From Hydrogenophilales bacterium (GTDB lineage Bacteria; Pseudomonadota; Gammaproteobacteria; Burkholderiales; Thiobacillaceae): a DNA stretch of 64,000 nucleotides. Position numbers and translations under genes: made by a program. The stretch spans positions 1 to 64,000 of the forward strand of contig JACPYT010000017.1 of assembly GCA_016195805.1 (NCBI GenBank). Reading direction: 5' to 3'. Within the stretch, counting starts at the first letter, position 1. Each line of letters opens with the position of its first letter. Under the pieces are notes generated by a model, which was not told where the DNA came from, made no database searches, and was given only the letters and a program-made list of their open reading frames with translations. Below are positions 8,522 through 18,214 of this stretch, one piece after another.

Positions 8522-9280
8522 ATGGCGCGCCTGCCGGTCAGCTTCCAGTCGCTCGCCATCCAGTGCGCCGCCTTGCTGGCGGCCATTTTCCTGAACTATC
8601 TGCTCCAGATCTCATTTTCATATCAGGCCATTCTCTGGCAACTTGTTCTCGCACAAGCGGCGCTGGCCGCGGGCTTGAGCCGTGCGTGGGGGCAACCCGC
8701 CTGGTGGCCGCCGCTGCATCTCGGTTTCCTGCCAGCCACGCTGCTGGCCCGGCAGGCCGGCCTGCCGGCCTGGGTCTATCTTGTTGCATTCGTGTTGCTG
8801 CTCCTGTTCTACTGGAGCACGTTCCGCACCCGAGTACCCTTGTTCCTGTCTGGCCGCAAAGCCTGGCAGAACCTGGCATCCCTGTTGCCGCAGACGCAAC
8901 CCTTCCGTTTCATCGACCTTGGCAGCGGTCTGGGCGGCGTACCGTTCTATCTGGAATCCCGGTTTCCAGACAGCCGTTTATACGGCACTGAAATTGCCCC
9001 GGCTCCCTGGCTCATCAGCCGAATGCGTGCCTGGTTCAGGGGCAGTCAGGTCAATTTCATGCGGAACGATTACACGACCCTCGATCTGGCCCGATTCGAT
9101 GTCGTGTTTGCCTTCCTCTCTCCCGCGGCCATGCCCGCCCTGTGGCAACAGGCCCAGGCCCAGATGTGCCGCGGCACGCTGTTCATCAGCCTGGCATTCC
9201 CGGTGACGGGGCGGCAGCCGGATCACGTGGTGGAGCAGGATGCAGGCGCACGCCATACGTTGTATGCCTGGCGGATGTGA
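8522..9280 (+). CDS. Membrane-anchored class I SAM-dependent methyltransferase
   Basis: 252 residues from the ATG at 8522, 23 bp after flhC. The first about 105 residues contain three or four hydrophobic segments (AIQCAALLAAIFLNYLLQI, WVYLVAFVLLLLFYW). A Rossmann-like methyltransferase domain follows, with motif I FIDLGSGLGGVPF, an acidic post-I strand (LYGTEIAP) and motif IV region FDVVFAFLSP. The domain therefore faces the cytoplasm from an inner-membrane anchor. It sits between flhDC and motAB, in the same orientation and tight spacing, so it is probably expressed with the flagellar genes. The substrate is unknown; a stator, chemoreceptor or lipid substrate cannot be told apart from sequence. 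Confidence 0.8.
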   Translation: MARLPVSFQSLAIQCAALLAAIFLNYLLQISFSYQAILWQLVLAQAALAAGLSRAWGQPAWWPPLHLGFLPATLLARQAGLPAWVYLVAFVLLLLFYWSTFRTRVPLFLSGRKAWQNLASLLPQTQPFRFIDLGSGLGGVPFYLESRFPDSRLYGTEIAPAPWLISRMRAWFRGSQVNFMRNDYTTLDLARFDVVFAFLSPAAMPALWQQAQAQMCRGTLFISLAFPVTGRQPDHVVEQDAGARHTLYAWRM

Positions 9281-9433
9281 GGTGCGGCAAGGCGTAAATA
9301 CTCGCGCTGCGCCATCAAGTTTTTTTCGGTTTGGTCGAATCTTCACCTTGAGAGCGCCGGCTTTGACTGCTGCAGACCGGACAGGGTGGGACGGTCTCCC
9401 ACCCGGCGTATCAATCAAAAGGGACGGACGGTC

Positions 9434-10294
9434 GTGCTAGTCATTGTTGGATATATTGTCGTAGCGGCCAGCGTCTTTGGCGGCTTTGCGCTGGCAGGCG
9501 GACATCTGGCGGCGCTGTTGCAGCCGGTCGAACTGCTGATGATTGGCGGTGCCGCCACCGGCGCATTCCTGGTCGGCAACAACAACAAGGCCGTCAAGTC
9601 CACCCTGAAGGCGCTGCCCACCGTCTTCAAGGGATCGAAATACACGCGCGCCCTGTACATGGACATCATGGCGCTGCTGTATGAACTGCTGACCAAGATC
9701 CGCAAGGAAGGCCTGATGTCGGTGGAAGCCGACGTCGACGCGCCCGAGAACAGCCCCTTGTTCACGAAGTATCCGACGATCATGGCGGATCATCACATCA
9801 TCGAGTTCCTGACCGACTATCTGCGCCTGATGGTGAGCGGCAGCATGAATGCCTTCGAGATCGAAAACCTGATGGACAACGAAATCGAAACCCATCATCA
9901 CGAAGGCGAGGTGCCGGTGCACGTCGTTGCCAAGCTGGGCGACGGCATGCCCGCATTCGGCATCGTGGCGGCGGTGATGGGGGTGGTGCACACCATGGAA
10001 TCGGTTGGCCTGCCGCCCGCGGAACTGGGGATCCTGATTGCGCATGCGCTGGTCGGGACCTTCCTCGGTATTTTGCTGGCCTACGGCTTCGTCGGCCCGC
10101 TGTCCACCCTGCTCGAACAGAAACTGCACGAGTCGACCAAGATGTTCCAGTGCATCAAGGTGACCCTGCTGGCCAGCATCAACGGCTATGCGCCAGCGAT
10201 CGCGGTCGAGTTCGGGCGCAAGGTGCTGTTCTCGACGGAGCGTCCTTCCTTCAGCGAACTGGAAGAGCACGTCAAGAGCGCGAAATCGCGCTGA
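9434..10294 (+). CDS. motA: Flagellar motor stator protein MotA
   Basis: 286 residues from a GTG start at 9434, chosen because the family begins MLVIxGYIVV and a purine-rich GGGACGG lies just before it; upstream in-frame ATG at 9386 would add an untypical tail. MotA builds the proton-channel stator with MotB. Four TM segments are visible (residues about 2-20, 30-50, 170-190, 200-225), with the cytoplasmic loop between TM2 and TM3. The PAFGIVAAVMGVVHTM motif holds the TM3 proline. motB follows after 36 bp. Confidence 0.96.
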   Translation: MLVIVGYIVVAASVFGGFALAGGHLAALLQPVELLMIGGAATGAFLVGNNNKAVKSTLKALPTVFKGSKYTRALYMDIMALLYELLTKIRKEGLMSVEADVDAPENSPLFTKYPTIMADHHIIEFLTDYLRLMVSGSMNAFEIENLMDNEIETHHHEGEVPVHVVAKLGDGMPAFGIVAAVMGVVHTMESVGLPPAELGILIAHALVGTFLGILLAYGFVGPLSTLLEQKLHESTKMFQCIKVTLLASINGYAPAIAVEFGRKVLFSTERPSFSELEEHVKSAKSR

Positions 10295-10330
10295 TTTCCC
10301 GCTAAGGGAACGGGCCCCCATGGTGCATAA

Positions 10331-11290
10331 ATGAGCGAGCAAAAAGCACCCATCATCATCAAGCGCGTCAGGAAGGTTGCGGGCGGCCACCATGGCGGCG
10401 CCTGGAAGATTGCCTATGCCGATTTCGTGACGGCCATGATGGCGTTCTTCCTGCTGATGTGGCTGCTGGGATCGACCACCAAGGGTGATCTGGAAGGTAT
10501 CGCGGAATATTTCAAGACCCCGCTCAAGGTGGCCATGCAGGGGGGCTCGGGCAGCGGCGACAGCTCCAGCGTGATCAAGGGGGGCGGGCACGACTTGACG
10601 CGCAAGGAAGGGCAGATCAAAAGAGGCGATACCAAGGCCGAGAAGAAAACCTACAACCTGAAAGCCGCCCAGGCCGAGATCGAGCGCATCGAAACAGCCA
10701 AGCTCAAGCAGTTGAAAACGCGCCTGGAAGTGGCGATCGACGCCAACCCCACCCTCAAACAATTCAAGCGGCAACTGCTGATCGACATCACCAGCGAAGG
10801 CCTGCGCATCCAGATTGTCGACGAACAGAACCGGCCCATGTTCGACCTGGCGAGCGCCCAACTGCAGCCCTATACCAAGATCATCCTGCACGAAATCGGC
10901 AAGATGCTGAATGACGTGCAGAACCGGATCAGCCTGTCGGGCCATACCGATGCCACCCCGTACGCCAACGGCGCGCGCGGATACAGCAACTGGGAACTGT
11001 CGGCCGATCGCGCCAATGCCTCGCGCCGCGAACTGATCGCCGGCGGCATGGATGAGTCGAAGGTTCTGCGCGTGGTCGGCCTGGCGTCGTCCGTTCCATT
11101 CGGCAATGCCGCACCCCACGATCCGGTCAATCGCCGCATCAGCATCATCGTGATGAACAAGCGCACCGAGGAAGCGATCACCAAGGAGGCCAGCGGCGTG
11201 AGCACGGACGACGCCGAGGATGCACGTGGCGAAGTGACTAAGGCCAACGCTTCAGGTAAGCCCGTCCCCGCGCCGCTTGGCGCAAAATAG
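10331..11290 (+). CDS. motB: Flagellar motor stator protein MotB
   Basis: 319 residues. One N-terminal TM helix carries the proton-binding Asp (AYADFVTAMMAFFLLMWLL), then a plug/linker, and an OmpA-like peptidoglycan-binding domain at about residues 150-270 (LSGHTDATPY, NWELSADRANASRREL, RVVGLASS). The C-terminus is a low-complexity tail. It anchors MotA to the cell wall. The typical N-terminus IIIKRVRKVAGGHHGGAWK is intact. Confidence 0.96.
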   Translation: MSEQKAPIIIKRVRKVAGGHHGGAWKIAYADFVTAMMAFFLLMWLLGSTTKGDLEGIAEYFKTPLKVAMQGGSGSGDSSSVIKGGGHDLTRKEGQIKRGDTKAEKKTYNLKAAQAEIERIETAKLKQLKTRLEVAIDANPTLKQFKRQLLIDITSEGLRIQIVDEQNRPMFDLASAQLQPYTKIILHEIGKMLNDVQNRISLSGHTDATPYANGARGYSNWELSADRANASRRELIAGGMDESKVLRVVGLASSVPFGNAAPHDPVNRRISIIVMNKRTEEAITKEASGVSTDDAEDARGEVTKANASGKPVPAPLGAK

Positions 11291-11413
11291 CAGGCCAAAT
11301 CCACCCTTATTCCCCTGATTGCCCGCGCCGGGCATGACCAATAATTCAGCCTGTAGAAAGCCCGTCTTGCGCATGCGCACAAGGCGGTTCCCTCTAACCA
11401 GGTGAAATCAGGG

Positions 11414-12556
11414 ATGGCTGAAGAAAGCGATCAGGAACGGACAGAAGCCCCATCGCCACAGCGATTGGAGAAAGCGCGCGAAGAAGGCCAGGTGCCGCAA
11501 TCGCGCGAGCTGGCCACGTTCGTCGTGCTGATGACCAGCGGCGCAGCCTTGTGGATGATGGCCAGCAGCCTCGGCCAGACCATGTCGAAGATCATGCGCG
11601 GCGGACTGCAGTTCGATCCGGCCATCGCACGCGATAGCGCCTACGTCATGACGCAGCTGTCGGACCAGTTCATGGCGGCCGCGCTGGCGCTGGCACCTTT
11701 CCTGGCCCTGGTGGTGGTCGCGGTCCTGGCGTCTCCGCTGCTGCTGCGCGGCTGGCTGTTCAGTACCAAGGCCTTCGTGCCGGACTTCAAGCGGCTGAAC
11801 CCGCTGTCCGGCATCAAGCGCATGTTCTCCACGCAGGGCCTGGTCGAGCTGGTCAAGTCGCTGGCCAAGGTCGGCTTGCTGGGCGTGGTTGCGGCCTGGC
11901 TGATCTGGTCCAACCTCGATGCGATTTTCTCGCTCAGCATGGAAGAGCCGTCCGGCGCCATCCAGCACATGGGCAACCTCATCGGCAAGGTGTTCCTGCT
12001 GGCCTCGGGTGCGATGATTTTCATCGTCGTGCTCGATCTGCCCTATCAGCTCTGGAGCTACTTCAACAAGCTCAAGATGAGCAAGGAAGAGTTGCGCCAG
12101 GAAGCCCGGGAATCGGAAGGCGACCCGCATATCAAGGCACGCATCCGTGCCCAGCAACGCGAAGCAGCCCGCCGCCGCATGATGTCCGAAGTCCCCACCG
12201 CCGACGTCGTGGTGACCAACCCGACCCATTACGCGGTGGCGCTCAAGTACACCGAGGGCAAGATGGGCGCGCCGCGCGTGGTGGCCAAGGGCGCGGATGC
12301 AGTCGCCGCCCGTATCCGCGAACTGGCCGCCGAAAACAAGGTGCCGCTGCTGGAAGCGCCGCCGCTGGCGCGTGCGCTGTTCCGCCACACCGAACTCGGC
12401 GACGAAATCCCGGCCACCCTCTATGCGGCGGTGGCCGAAGTGCTGGCTTACGTATTCCAGTTGCGCCATTTCCAGCAATTGGGGGGCGCCTATCCCGAGG
12501 CACCGACCGCCTTGCCGGTCCCGCCTGAACTCGACCCGCTGCAGGCCACCGCATGA
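11414..12556 (+). CDS. flhB: Flagellar type III export switch protein FlhB
   Basis: 380 residues from the ATG at 11414. This start puts the autocleavage motif at N269-P-T-H, the same numbering as in enterobacterial FlhB; the in-frame GTG at 11402 would add four residues. FlhB sits in the export gate and switches substrate specificity after self-cleavage. Four TM segments precede the cytoplasmic domain, and the N-terminus EESDQERTEAPSPQRLEKAREEG is canonical. It overlaps flhA by 4 bp (ATGA), so the pair is translationally coupled. Confidence 0.97.
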   Translation: MAEESDQERTEAPSPQRLEKAREEGQVPQSRELATFVVLMTSGAALWMMASSLGQTMSKIMRGGLQFDPAIARDSAYVMTQLSDQFMAAALALAPFLALVVVAVLASPLLLRGWLFSTKAFVPDFKRLNPLSGIKRMFSTQGLVELVKSLAKVGLLGVVAAWLIWSNLDAIFSLSMEEPSGAIQHMGNLIGKVFLLASGAMIFIVVLDLPYQLWSYFNKLKMSKEELRQEARESEGDPHIKARIRAQQREAARRRMMSEVPTADVVVTNPTHYAVALKYTEGKMGAPRVVAKGADAVAARIRELAAENKVPLLEAPPLARALFRHTELGDEIPATLYAAVAEVLAYVFQLRHFQQLGGAYPEAPTALPVPPELDPLQATA

Positions 12557-14631
12557 ATAGCACCCTGAGCCTTTCCAGCCTGTTCAGCAGCACCAATGCC
12601 CGTGCGCTGGCGGCACCGACGTTCATCGTCCTCATCCTGGCGATGCTGGTGCTGCCGCTGCCGCCGTTCGCGCTCGACATGCTGTTCACCTTCAACATCG
12701 CGCTCTCCATCATGGTGCTGCTGGTGGGCCTGTCGACCAAGAAAGCACTCGATTTCGCCGCCTTCCCCACAGTGCTGCTGCTTTCGACGCTGCTGCGGCT
12801 GTCGCTCAACGTCGCCTCCACCCGCGTCGTGCTGCTGCATGGTCATACCGGCCCGGATGCGGCGGGCAAGGTGATCGAGGCCTTCGGCCATTTCCTGGTC
12901 GGCGGCAATTACGCGGTCGGCATCATCGTGTTCGTCATCCTGGTGGTGATCAACTTCATCGTCATCACCAAGGGCGCCGGGCGCATCGCCGAGGTCAGCG
13001 CGCGCTTCACCCTCGATGCGATGCCGGGCAAGCAGATGGCGATCGATGCCGACCTCAACGCCGGCCTGATCGACGAGAACGAAGCACGCCGGCGCCGTGC
13101 CGAAATCGCCCAGGAATCCGACTTCTATGGCTCCATGGACGGTGCCTCGAAATTCGTGCGCGGCGACGCCATTGCCGGCATCCTGATCCTGCTGATCAAC
13201 ATCGTCGGCGGCCTGGTCATCGGCCTGATGCAGCACGGCCTGTCGCTGGCGGACGCCGCGCAGAACTACACGCTGCTGGCGATCGGCGACGGCCTGGTCG
13301 CGCAGATTCCGGCACTGGTCATTTCGATCGCCGCCGGCATCATCGTGAGCCGCGTCAGCACCGAGGAAGACATCGCCGGGCAGATGCTGTCCAATGTGTT
13401 CAACAAGACGCAGGCGCTTTACATCACCGCGGCGATTCTCGGCATGATGGGCATGATTCCGGGCATGCCGAACCTCGCCTTCCTGCTGCTGGCCGGCGGC
13501 ATGGTCTGGCTGGCCTGGAAGGGGAGCCGGAAGCAGGAGGCGGCTCCGTCCGAAGTGGAGACGGCACCCGTTGCCGCCGTCGAATCCCAGGAAGCCAGCT
13601 GGGAAGACGTCGCGCCCATCGATACCCTGGGACTGGAAGTCGGCTATCGCCTGATTCCGTTGGTGGACAGCGCCGCCGACGGTGAACTGGTGCGCCGCAT
13701 CAAGGGCATCCGCAAGAAATTCGCACGCGAAATCGGCTTCCTGCCGCCCGCCGTGCACATCCGCGACAACCTCGAGATCAATCCGAACAGCTACCGCATC
13801 ACGCTCAAGGGCGTCGAGATCGGCAGCGGCGAAGTGCGCACCGGTTCCTTCCTTGCCATCGATCCCGGCAGCGTCGCCACCGCGCTGCCGGGCGTCGCCA
13901 CGCGCGATCCCGCCTTCGGCCTGCCGGCCGTGTGGATCGAGTCCGACCTGCGCGAGCAGGCGCAGGCCATGGGCTACACCGTGGTCGATCCGGGCACCGT
14001 GGTGGCCACCCACCTGAATCATCTGCTGACGCAGCATGCAGCCGAGCTGCTGGGGCGGCAGGAAGCGCAGGCGCTGCTCGACCATCTGGGCAAGAGCGCG
14101 CCCAAGCTGGTGGAAGACCTGGTGCCGAAGCTGCTGCCGCTTTCCAGCGTGCAGAAGGTGCTGCAGAACCTGCTCACCGAAGGCGTGGCCATTCGCGACA
14201 TGCGGACCATCATCGACACGCTGCTGGAGCATGCCGCGCGCGTGCAGGATCCGCACGAACTCACCTCGCTGGTGCGGGTGGCGCTGGGCCGCTCGATCGT
14301 GCAGCAGATTTACGGCGCGTCCAGCGAACTGCCGGTGATCGCCCTCGACCAGGGGCTGGAACGCCTGCTGCTGCAGACGCTCCAGGCAGGCCACGACGCA
14401 GCCGGCATGGAGCCGGGGCTGGCCGACGCCCTGCTGGAACGGACCCAGGCCTCGACGCAGCGGCAGGAAGCGCTCGGCCATCCCCCGGTTTTGCTGACGC
14501 CGGCCGTGCTGCGTCCGCTACTCGCACGTTTCCTGCGGCGCACGGTGCCGCAACTCAAAGTGCTTTCACACGCCGAAGTGCCTGAAGGCAAACAGATCAA
14601 AGTGACTTCCCTGGTAGGAGGAGCAGCATGA
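12553..14631 (+). CDS. flhA: Flagellar type III export gate protein FlhA
   Basis: 692 residues, full length. FlhA forms the nonameric export gate ring. There are eight predicted TM segments in the first about 320 residues with the conserved FHIPEP-region motif (GAGRIAEVSARFTLDAMPGKQMAIDADL), then a cytoplasmic domain (PLVDSAADGELVRRIKGIRKKFA, GFLPPAVHIRDNL). Start and stop overlap flhB and flhF by 4 bp each. Confidence 0.97.
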   Translation: MNSTLSLSSLFSSTNARALAAPTFIVLILAMLVLPLPPFALDMLFTFNIALSIMVLLVGLSTKKALDFAAFPTVLLLSTLLRLSLNVASTRVVLLHGHTGPDAAGKVIEAFGHFLVGGNYAVGIIVFVILVVINFIVITKGAGRIAEVSARFTLDAMPGKQMAIDADLNAGLIDENEARRRRAEIAQESDFYGSMDGASKFVRGDAIAGILILLINIVGGLVIGLMQHGLSLADAAQNYTLLAIGDGLVAQIPALVISIAAGIIVSRVSTEEDIAGQMLSNVFNKTQALYITAAILGMMGMIPGMPNLAFLLLAGGMVWLAWKGSRKQEAAPSEVETAPVAAVESQEASWEDVAPIDTLGLEVGYRLIPLVDSAADGELVRRIKGIRKKFAREIGFLPPAVHIRDNLEINPNSYRITLKGVEIGSGEVRTGSFLAIDPGSVATALPGVATRDPAFGLPAVWIESDLREQAQAMGYTVVDPGTVVATHLNHLLTQHAAELLGRQEAQALLDHLGKSAPKLVEDLVPKLLPLSSVQKVLQNLLTEGVAIRDMRTIIDTLLEHAARVQDPHELTSLVRVALGRSIVQQIYGASSELPVIALDQGLERLLLQTLQAGHDAAGMEPGLADALLERTQASTQRQEALGHPPVLLTPAVLRPLLARFLRRTVPQLKVLSHAEVPEGKQIKVTSLVGGAA

Positions 14632-15881
14632 ACGTCAAACGTATCGTCGCCAAAACATCCCGTGAGGCCATGCGCCAGCTGCGCGACGCGCTCGGACCCG
14701 ACGCAGTCATCCTCTCCAACCGCGCGGTCGAGGGGGGCGTCGAGGTGCTGGCCCTGCCGGCGGAGGACATCGCCGCGATGGCGCCGCCGGTCGTGGAAGC
14801 GCCGATGTCCGCCCCGATGCGTGCGGAGCCGGTCGAGGACGAGCGGATCGAGCCGGAACCTGCGGTCACCATCAAGCGCCGCCTGATCGAACGCGTCGCC
14901 GTGCCCAGCGAGGACAGCGCCCAGCTGGCGCAAAGCGTCATCAGCGAGATCAAGTCGATGCAGATGCGGCTGGAAAGCCAGCTGGCGGATCTGGCCTGGC
15001 GCGACCTGCCGGGACGCGATCCGTCCGGTGCCGCGGTGATGCGCGACATGCTGGCGGCAGGATTCAGCGCCACCCTGGCGCGCGAGATGCTGGAAACCCT
15101 GCCGAAAGGCGACGCCGAGCAGGCGCAGGCCTGGATGAAGAACACGCTGATGAAGCGTCTGAACGTGATGCAGAGCGAAACCGACATGCTCGACGCCGGC
15201 GGCGTGTTCGCCCTGATGGGACCGACCGGCGCCGGCAAGACCACCACCACCGCCAAGCTGGCGGCGCGCTTCGTGGTGCGCCACGGCGCCGACAAGCTGG
15301 CGCTGCTGACCACCGACAGCTACCGGATCGGCGGCCACGAGCAGCTGCGCATCTACGGCAAGATTCTCGGCGTGACCGTGCACGCGGTGCGCGATGCCGC
15401 CGACCTGCGGCTGGCGCTGTCCGAGCTCCGCAACAAGCACACCGTGCTGATCGACACCGTCGGCATGAGCCAGCGCGACCAGGCCGTCGCCGAGCAGGTC
15501 GAGATGCTGTGCCAGGCCGGCAAGCAGATCAAGCGCCTGCTGCTGCTCAACGCCACCAGCCACGGCGACACCCTGAACGAAGTGGTGCAGGCGTATCAGG
15601 CGCGCGGGCTGGACGGCTGCATCCTGTCGAAGGTCGACGAGGCGGCGAGCCTCGGCCCGGCGCTCGATTGCGCGATCCGCCACGAACTGAACGTGCACTA
15701 CCTGGCGACCGGCCAGCGCGTGCCCGAAGACCTGCATCTGGCCAATCGCCAGTACCTCATCCATCGCGCCTTCAAGGCCCGCACGCAGTCATCGCCGTGG
15801 CAGCTGGACGACAGCGAACTGGCCTTTGCGCTTTCCGGTACTCAAACCCTGCATCGTGAAAGCGCGGTGGCCCTTGGATAA
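14628..15881 (+). CDS. flhF: Flagellar placement GTPase FlhF
   Basis: 417 residues. FlhF is an SRP-type GTPase that sets the site, often the pole, of flagellar assembly. The B domain starts MNVKRIVAKTSREAMRQLRDALG. The NG domain has the P-loop GPTGAGKTTTTAK (about residue 199), switch DSYRIGGHEQLRIYG, DTVGMSQRD and SKVDEAASLG. A strong AGGAGGAG lies before the ATG. It is encoded with flhG, its regulator. Confidence 0.95.
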   Translation: MNVKRIVAKTSREAMRQLRDALGPDAVILSNRAVEGGVEVLALPAEDIAAMAPPVVEAPMSAPMRAEPVEDERIEPEPAVTIKRRLIERVAVPSEDSAQLAQSVISEIKSMQMRLESQLADLAWRDLPGRDPSGAAVMRDMLAAGFSATLAREMLETLPKGDAEQAQAWMKNTLMKRLNVMQSETDMLDAGGVFALMGPTGAGKTTTTAKLAARFVVRHGADKLALLTTDSYRIGGHEQLRIYGKILGVTVHAVRDAADLRLALSELRNKHTVLIDTVGMSQRDQAVAEQVEMLCQAGKQIKRLLLLNATSHGDTLNEVVQAYQARGLDGCILSKVDEAASLGPALDCAIRHELNVHYLATGQRVPEDLHLANRQYLIHRAFKARTQSSPWQLDDSELAFALSGTQTLHRESAVALG

Positions 15882-16752
15882 ATTCGTCAGCGATCAGGCC
15901 GCCGGACTGCGCCGCTTGCTGGGGCAGTCCGGGTTTCAGGTCATTACCGTGATGTCGGGCCAGCAGGGCGCGGGCAAGACCGCCGCGACGGCCAATCTGG
16001 CCGTCGCCCTGGCGCGCTCCGGCCGCGACGTCCTCATCGTCGACCAGGACCGGCACGGCCGCGGCGCGTGCGCCGCGCTGGGCCTGACGCCGCGCCATGA
16101 CGTGGCGGACGTGCTGGCCGGGCATTGCACGCTGGATGCGCTGATCCTCAACGGCCCGGACAATGTGCAGGTGCTGCCGCTGGGCGGCGGCTTCAGCCGG
16201 CTCGGGCGTCTGTCCGAACGCGACCAGGAATGGCTGGCGCAGAGCTTCAACCGTCTGCAATGCGGCGTCGACGTGGTGCTGGTGGACATGGAGGAGGCGA
16301 CTGATCCGGATGCGCTGCCGCTCGGTCTTGCCGCCTCCGAAATCATGGTGGTGCTGCCGCCCGGCAACACGGCGATCACCCAGGCCTACACGCTGGTGAA
16401 GCGGCTGGCGCAGAATTTCGGCAAGCGCCAGTTCCGCCTGCTGCTCAATCGCATCGAATCGCCCGAGCAGGCACAGGCCGTCGCCCGCAATTTCGCGCAC
16501 ACCGCCGAGCAGTATCTCGGCGTGTCGGTCGACTACCTGGGCTATGTTCCGCTCGACGAGCGCCTGACCCGTGCGGGCCATTTGCGCACCTCGGTGGTGG
16601 AGGCATTTCCGGTCGCGCAATCGACCTCGCAGTTCCGCAAGCTGGCCGACGGCCTGCTGCGCTGGCCGCAGCCCGCCAGCCTGGGCAGCGTCGGCGGGTT
16701 CATGCAGCGCGTGATCCAGGGCGGCCGCCTGATGGAAGCCTACAGGAGATAG
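15874..16752 (+). CDS. flhG: Flagellar number regulator FlhG (FleN), MinD-like ATPase
   Basis: 292 residues if started at the TTG at 15874, which gives the family N-terminus MDKFVSDQAAGLRRLL; a GTG at 15856 is the alternative. FlhG/FleN limits flagellar number and acts on FlhF. Its MinD-type nucleotide site SGQQGAGKTAATANLAVALA, the LIVDQD strand and the VVLVDMEEATD segment are seen. The gene overlaps the end of flhF. The rare start codon may keep its level low. Confidence 0.92.
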   Translation: MDKFVSDQAAGLRRLLGQSGFQVITVMSGQQGAGKTAATANLAVALARSGRDVLIVDQDRHGRGACAALGLTPRHDVADVLAGHCTLDALILNGPDNVQVLPLGGGFSRLGRLSERDQEWLAQSFNRLQCGVDVVLVDMEEATDPDALPLGLAASEIMVVLPPGNTAITQAYTLVKRLAQNFGKRQFRLLLNRIESPEQAQAVARNFAHTAEQYLGVSVDYLGYVPLDERLTRAGHLRTSVVEAFPVAQSTSQFRKLADGLLRWPQPASLGSVGGFMQRVIQGGRLMEAYRR

Positions 16753-16754
16753 GG

Positions 16755-17495
16755 ATGTATACCGCAACCGGCAAAAGCGAAAAGGGCGAGAAGAACGACC
16801 TGCTGGCGCAATACATGCCCATGGTGAAACGCCTGGCGCATCACATGATGGGACGGCTGCCGCCCAGCGTGGAGGAGGACGACCTGGTGCAGGCCGGCAT
16901 GATCGGCCTGCTCGACGCGATCAGCCGCTACGACGAGGCGCAGAGCGCGCAGTTCGAAGCCTATGCCATCCAGCGCATCCGCGGCTCGATGATCGACGAA
17001 CTGCGCCAGTCCGACTGGATGCCGCGCAGCGCGCGGCAATCGATGCGCAAGATCGAGCAGGCGATCAGTGCGCTCCAACATAAATTGGGACGACAGCCCA
17101 GCGAAACCGAAATCTCGGAATCCATGAAAATCCCGCTGGCGGAATACCAGGCCATGCTCGGTGACGCGCGAGGCCATCAGCTCCTGTACTTCGAGGATTT
17201 CGGCGAATCGGACGAGGACGATTCCTTTCTCGACAAGCAGTCGGCGGACGAGGCGAGCATGCCCTTGCCGCAACTGCTCGACGCCAACCTGCGTGCCTGC
17301 ATCATCGCCGGCATCGAGAATCTGCCCGAACGCGAACAGCTGCTGATGTCGCTCTACTACGAACAGGAACTCAACCTGCGCGAGATCAGCGAAGTGTTCG
17401 GCGTCAGCGAATCCCGGATCTGCCAGCTGCACGGCCAGGCCATCGCGCGGCTGCGCGCCAAACTGAAGGAAGATGCATGGATCGTGGCAGCCTGA
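16755..17495 (+). CDS. fliA: RNA polymerase sigma factor for flagellar operons (sigma-28)
   Basis: 246 residues. FliA transcribes late flagellar and chemotaxis genes. Region 2 (LAQYMPMVKRLAHHMMGRLPPSVEEDDLVQAGMIG and YAIQRIRGSMIDELRQSDW), region 3 and region 4 with its helix-turn-helix (LNLREISEVFGVSESRICQLH) are all present. SD CAGGAGATAGGG lies in front of the ATG, 2 bp after the flhG stop. Its end overlaps motC by 19 bp. Confidence 0.96.
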   Translation: MYTATGKSEKGEKNDLLAQYMPMVKRLAHHMMGRLPPSVEEDDLVQAGMIGLLDAISRYDEAQSAQFEAYAIQRIRGSMIDELRQSDWMPRSARQSMRKIEQAISALQHKLGRQPSETEISESMKIPLAEYQAMLGDARGHQLLYFEDFGESDEDDSFLDKQSADEASMPLPQLLDANLRACIIAGIENLPEREQLLMSLYYEQELNLREISEVFGVSESRICQLHGQAIARLRAKLKEDAWIVAA

Positions 17496-18214
17496 TCGGG
17501 CTCGGGCTGGCGGCGGCCGCCGTCCTCGGTGGCCAGGCGATGGAAGGCGGCCATGTCGGCCTATTCATGCAGCCGGCTGCATTCGTCATCGTGGTGGGCG
17601 GCACCCTGGCTGCGGTGCTGCTGCACCATCCGTTCCCGGTGTTCATGAAAGGGGTGCGCATGATGAAGTGGGCGTTCCGTCCGCCCGAATCGGAAGGGGC
17701 TGCACTCATCCGACGCGTCGTCCAGTGGTCGCACACTGCGCGTCAGGAGGGCATGCTGGCGCTGGAAAAACACGTCAACATGACGCGCGACCCGTTCCAG
17801 AAGACGGGGCTGCAATTGCTGATCGACGGCGCCGACGCGACCAAGTTGCGCGACGTGCTCGATGTGCAGATCGTCGGCTTCGAAACCGCGGAACGCCAGG
17901 CCGCACGCGTGTGGGAGGCGGCAGGCGGCTACGCGCCCACGCTGGGCATCCTGGGCGCGGTGATCGGCCTGATCCACGTGATGGAAAACCTGTCCGACCC
18001 GAGCAAACTGGGTGCGGGCATCGCGGTCGCCTTTGTCGCCACCATCTACGGCGTCGGCCTCGCCAACCTGGTGTTCCTGCCGATTGCCAACAGGATCAAA
18101 TTCTCCATCGCACGCCGGGTGAGCGAGCACGAAATCATCTGCGACGGCCTCATGGGCATTGCCCAGGGCGACAACCCGCGCATCATCGAGGCCCGTCTCA
18201 AGGGCTACCTCTGA
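17477..18214 (+). CDS. motC: Second flagellar stator protein MotC (MotA/PomA-like)
   Basis: 245 residues, MotA/TolQ/ExbB family, shorter and divergent from the MotA at 9434. Features are the N-terminal MDRGSLIGLGLAAAAVLGGQ, the second TM AAFVIVVGGTLAAVLLHHP, the TM3 APTLGILGAVIGLIHVMENL and TM4 AGIAVAFVATIYGVGLANL. MotC/MotD form an additional stator unit in some proteobacteria. It overlaps fliA and couples to motD through TGATG. Confidence 0.93.
   Translation: MDRGSLIGLGLAAAAVLGGQAMEGGHVGLFMQPAAFVIVVGGTLAAVLLHHPFPVFMKGVRMMKWAFRPPESEGAALIRRVVQWSHTARQEGMLALEKHVNMTRDPFQKTGLQLLIDGADATKLRDVLDVQIVGFETAERQAARVWEAAGGYAPTLGILGAVIGLIHVMENLSDPSKLGAGIAVAFVATIYGVGLANLVFLPIANRIKFSIARRVSEHEIICDGLMGIAQGDNPRIIEARLKGYL

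Noticed and set aside
9295-9330. FliA (sigma-28) promoter before motA
   Set aside because: TAAATACT and GCCATCAA are 8 bp apart, too short for the TAAA-N15-GCCGATAA pattern.
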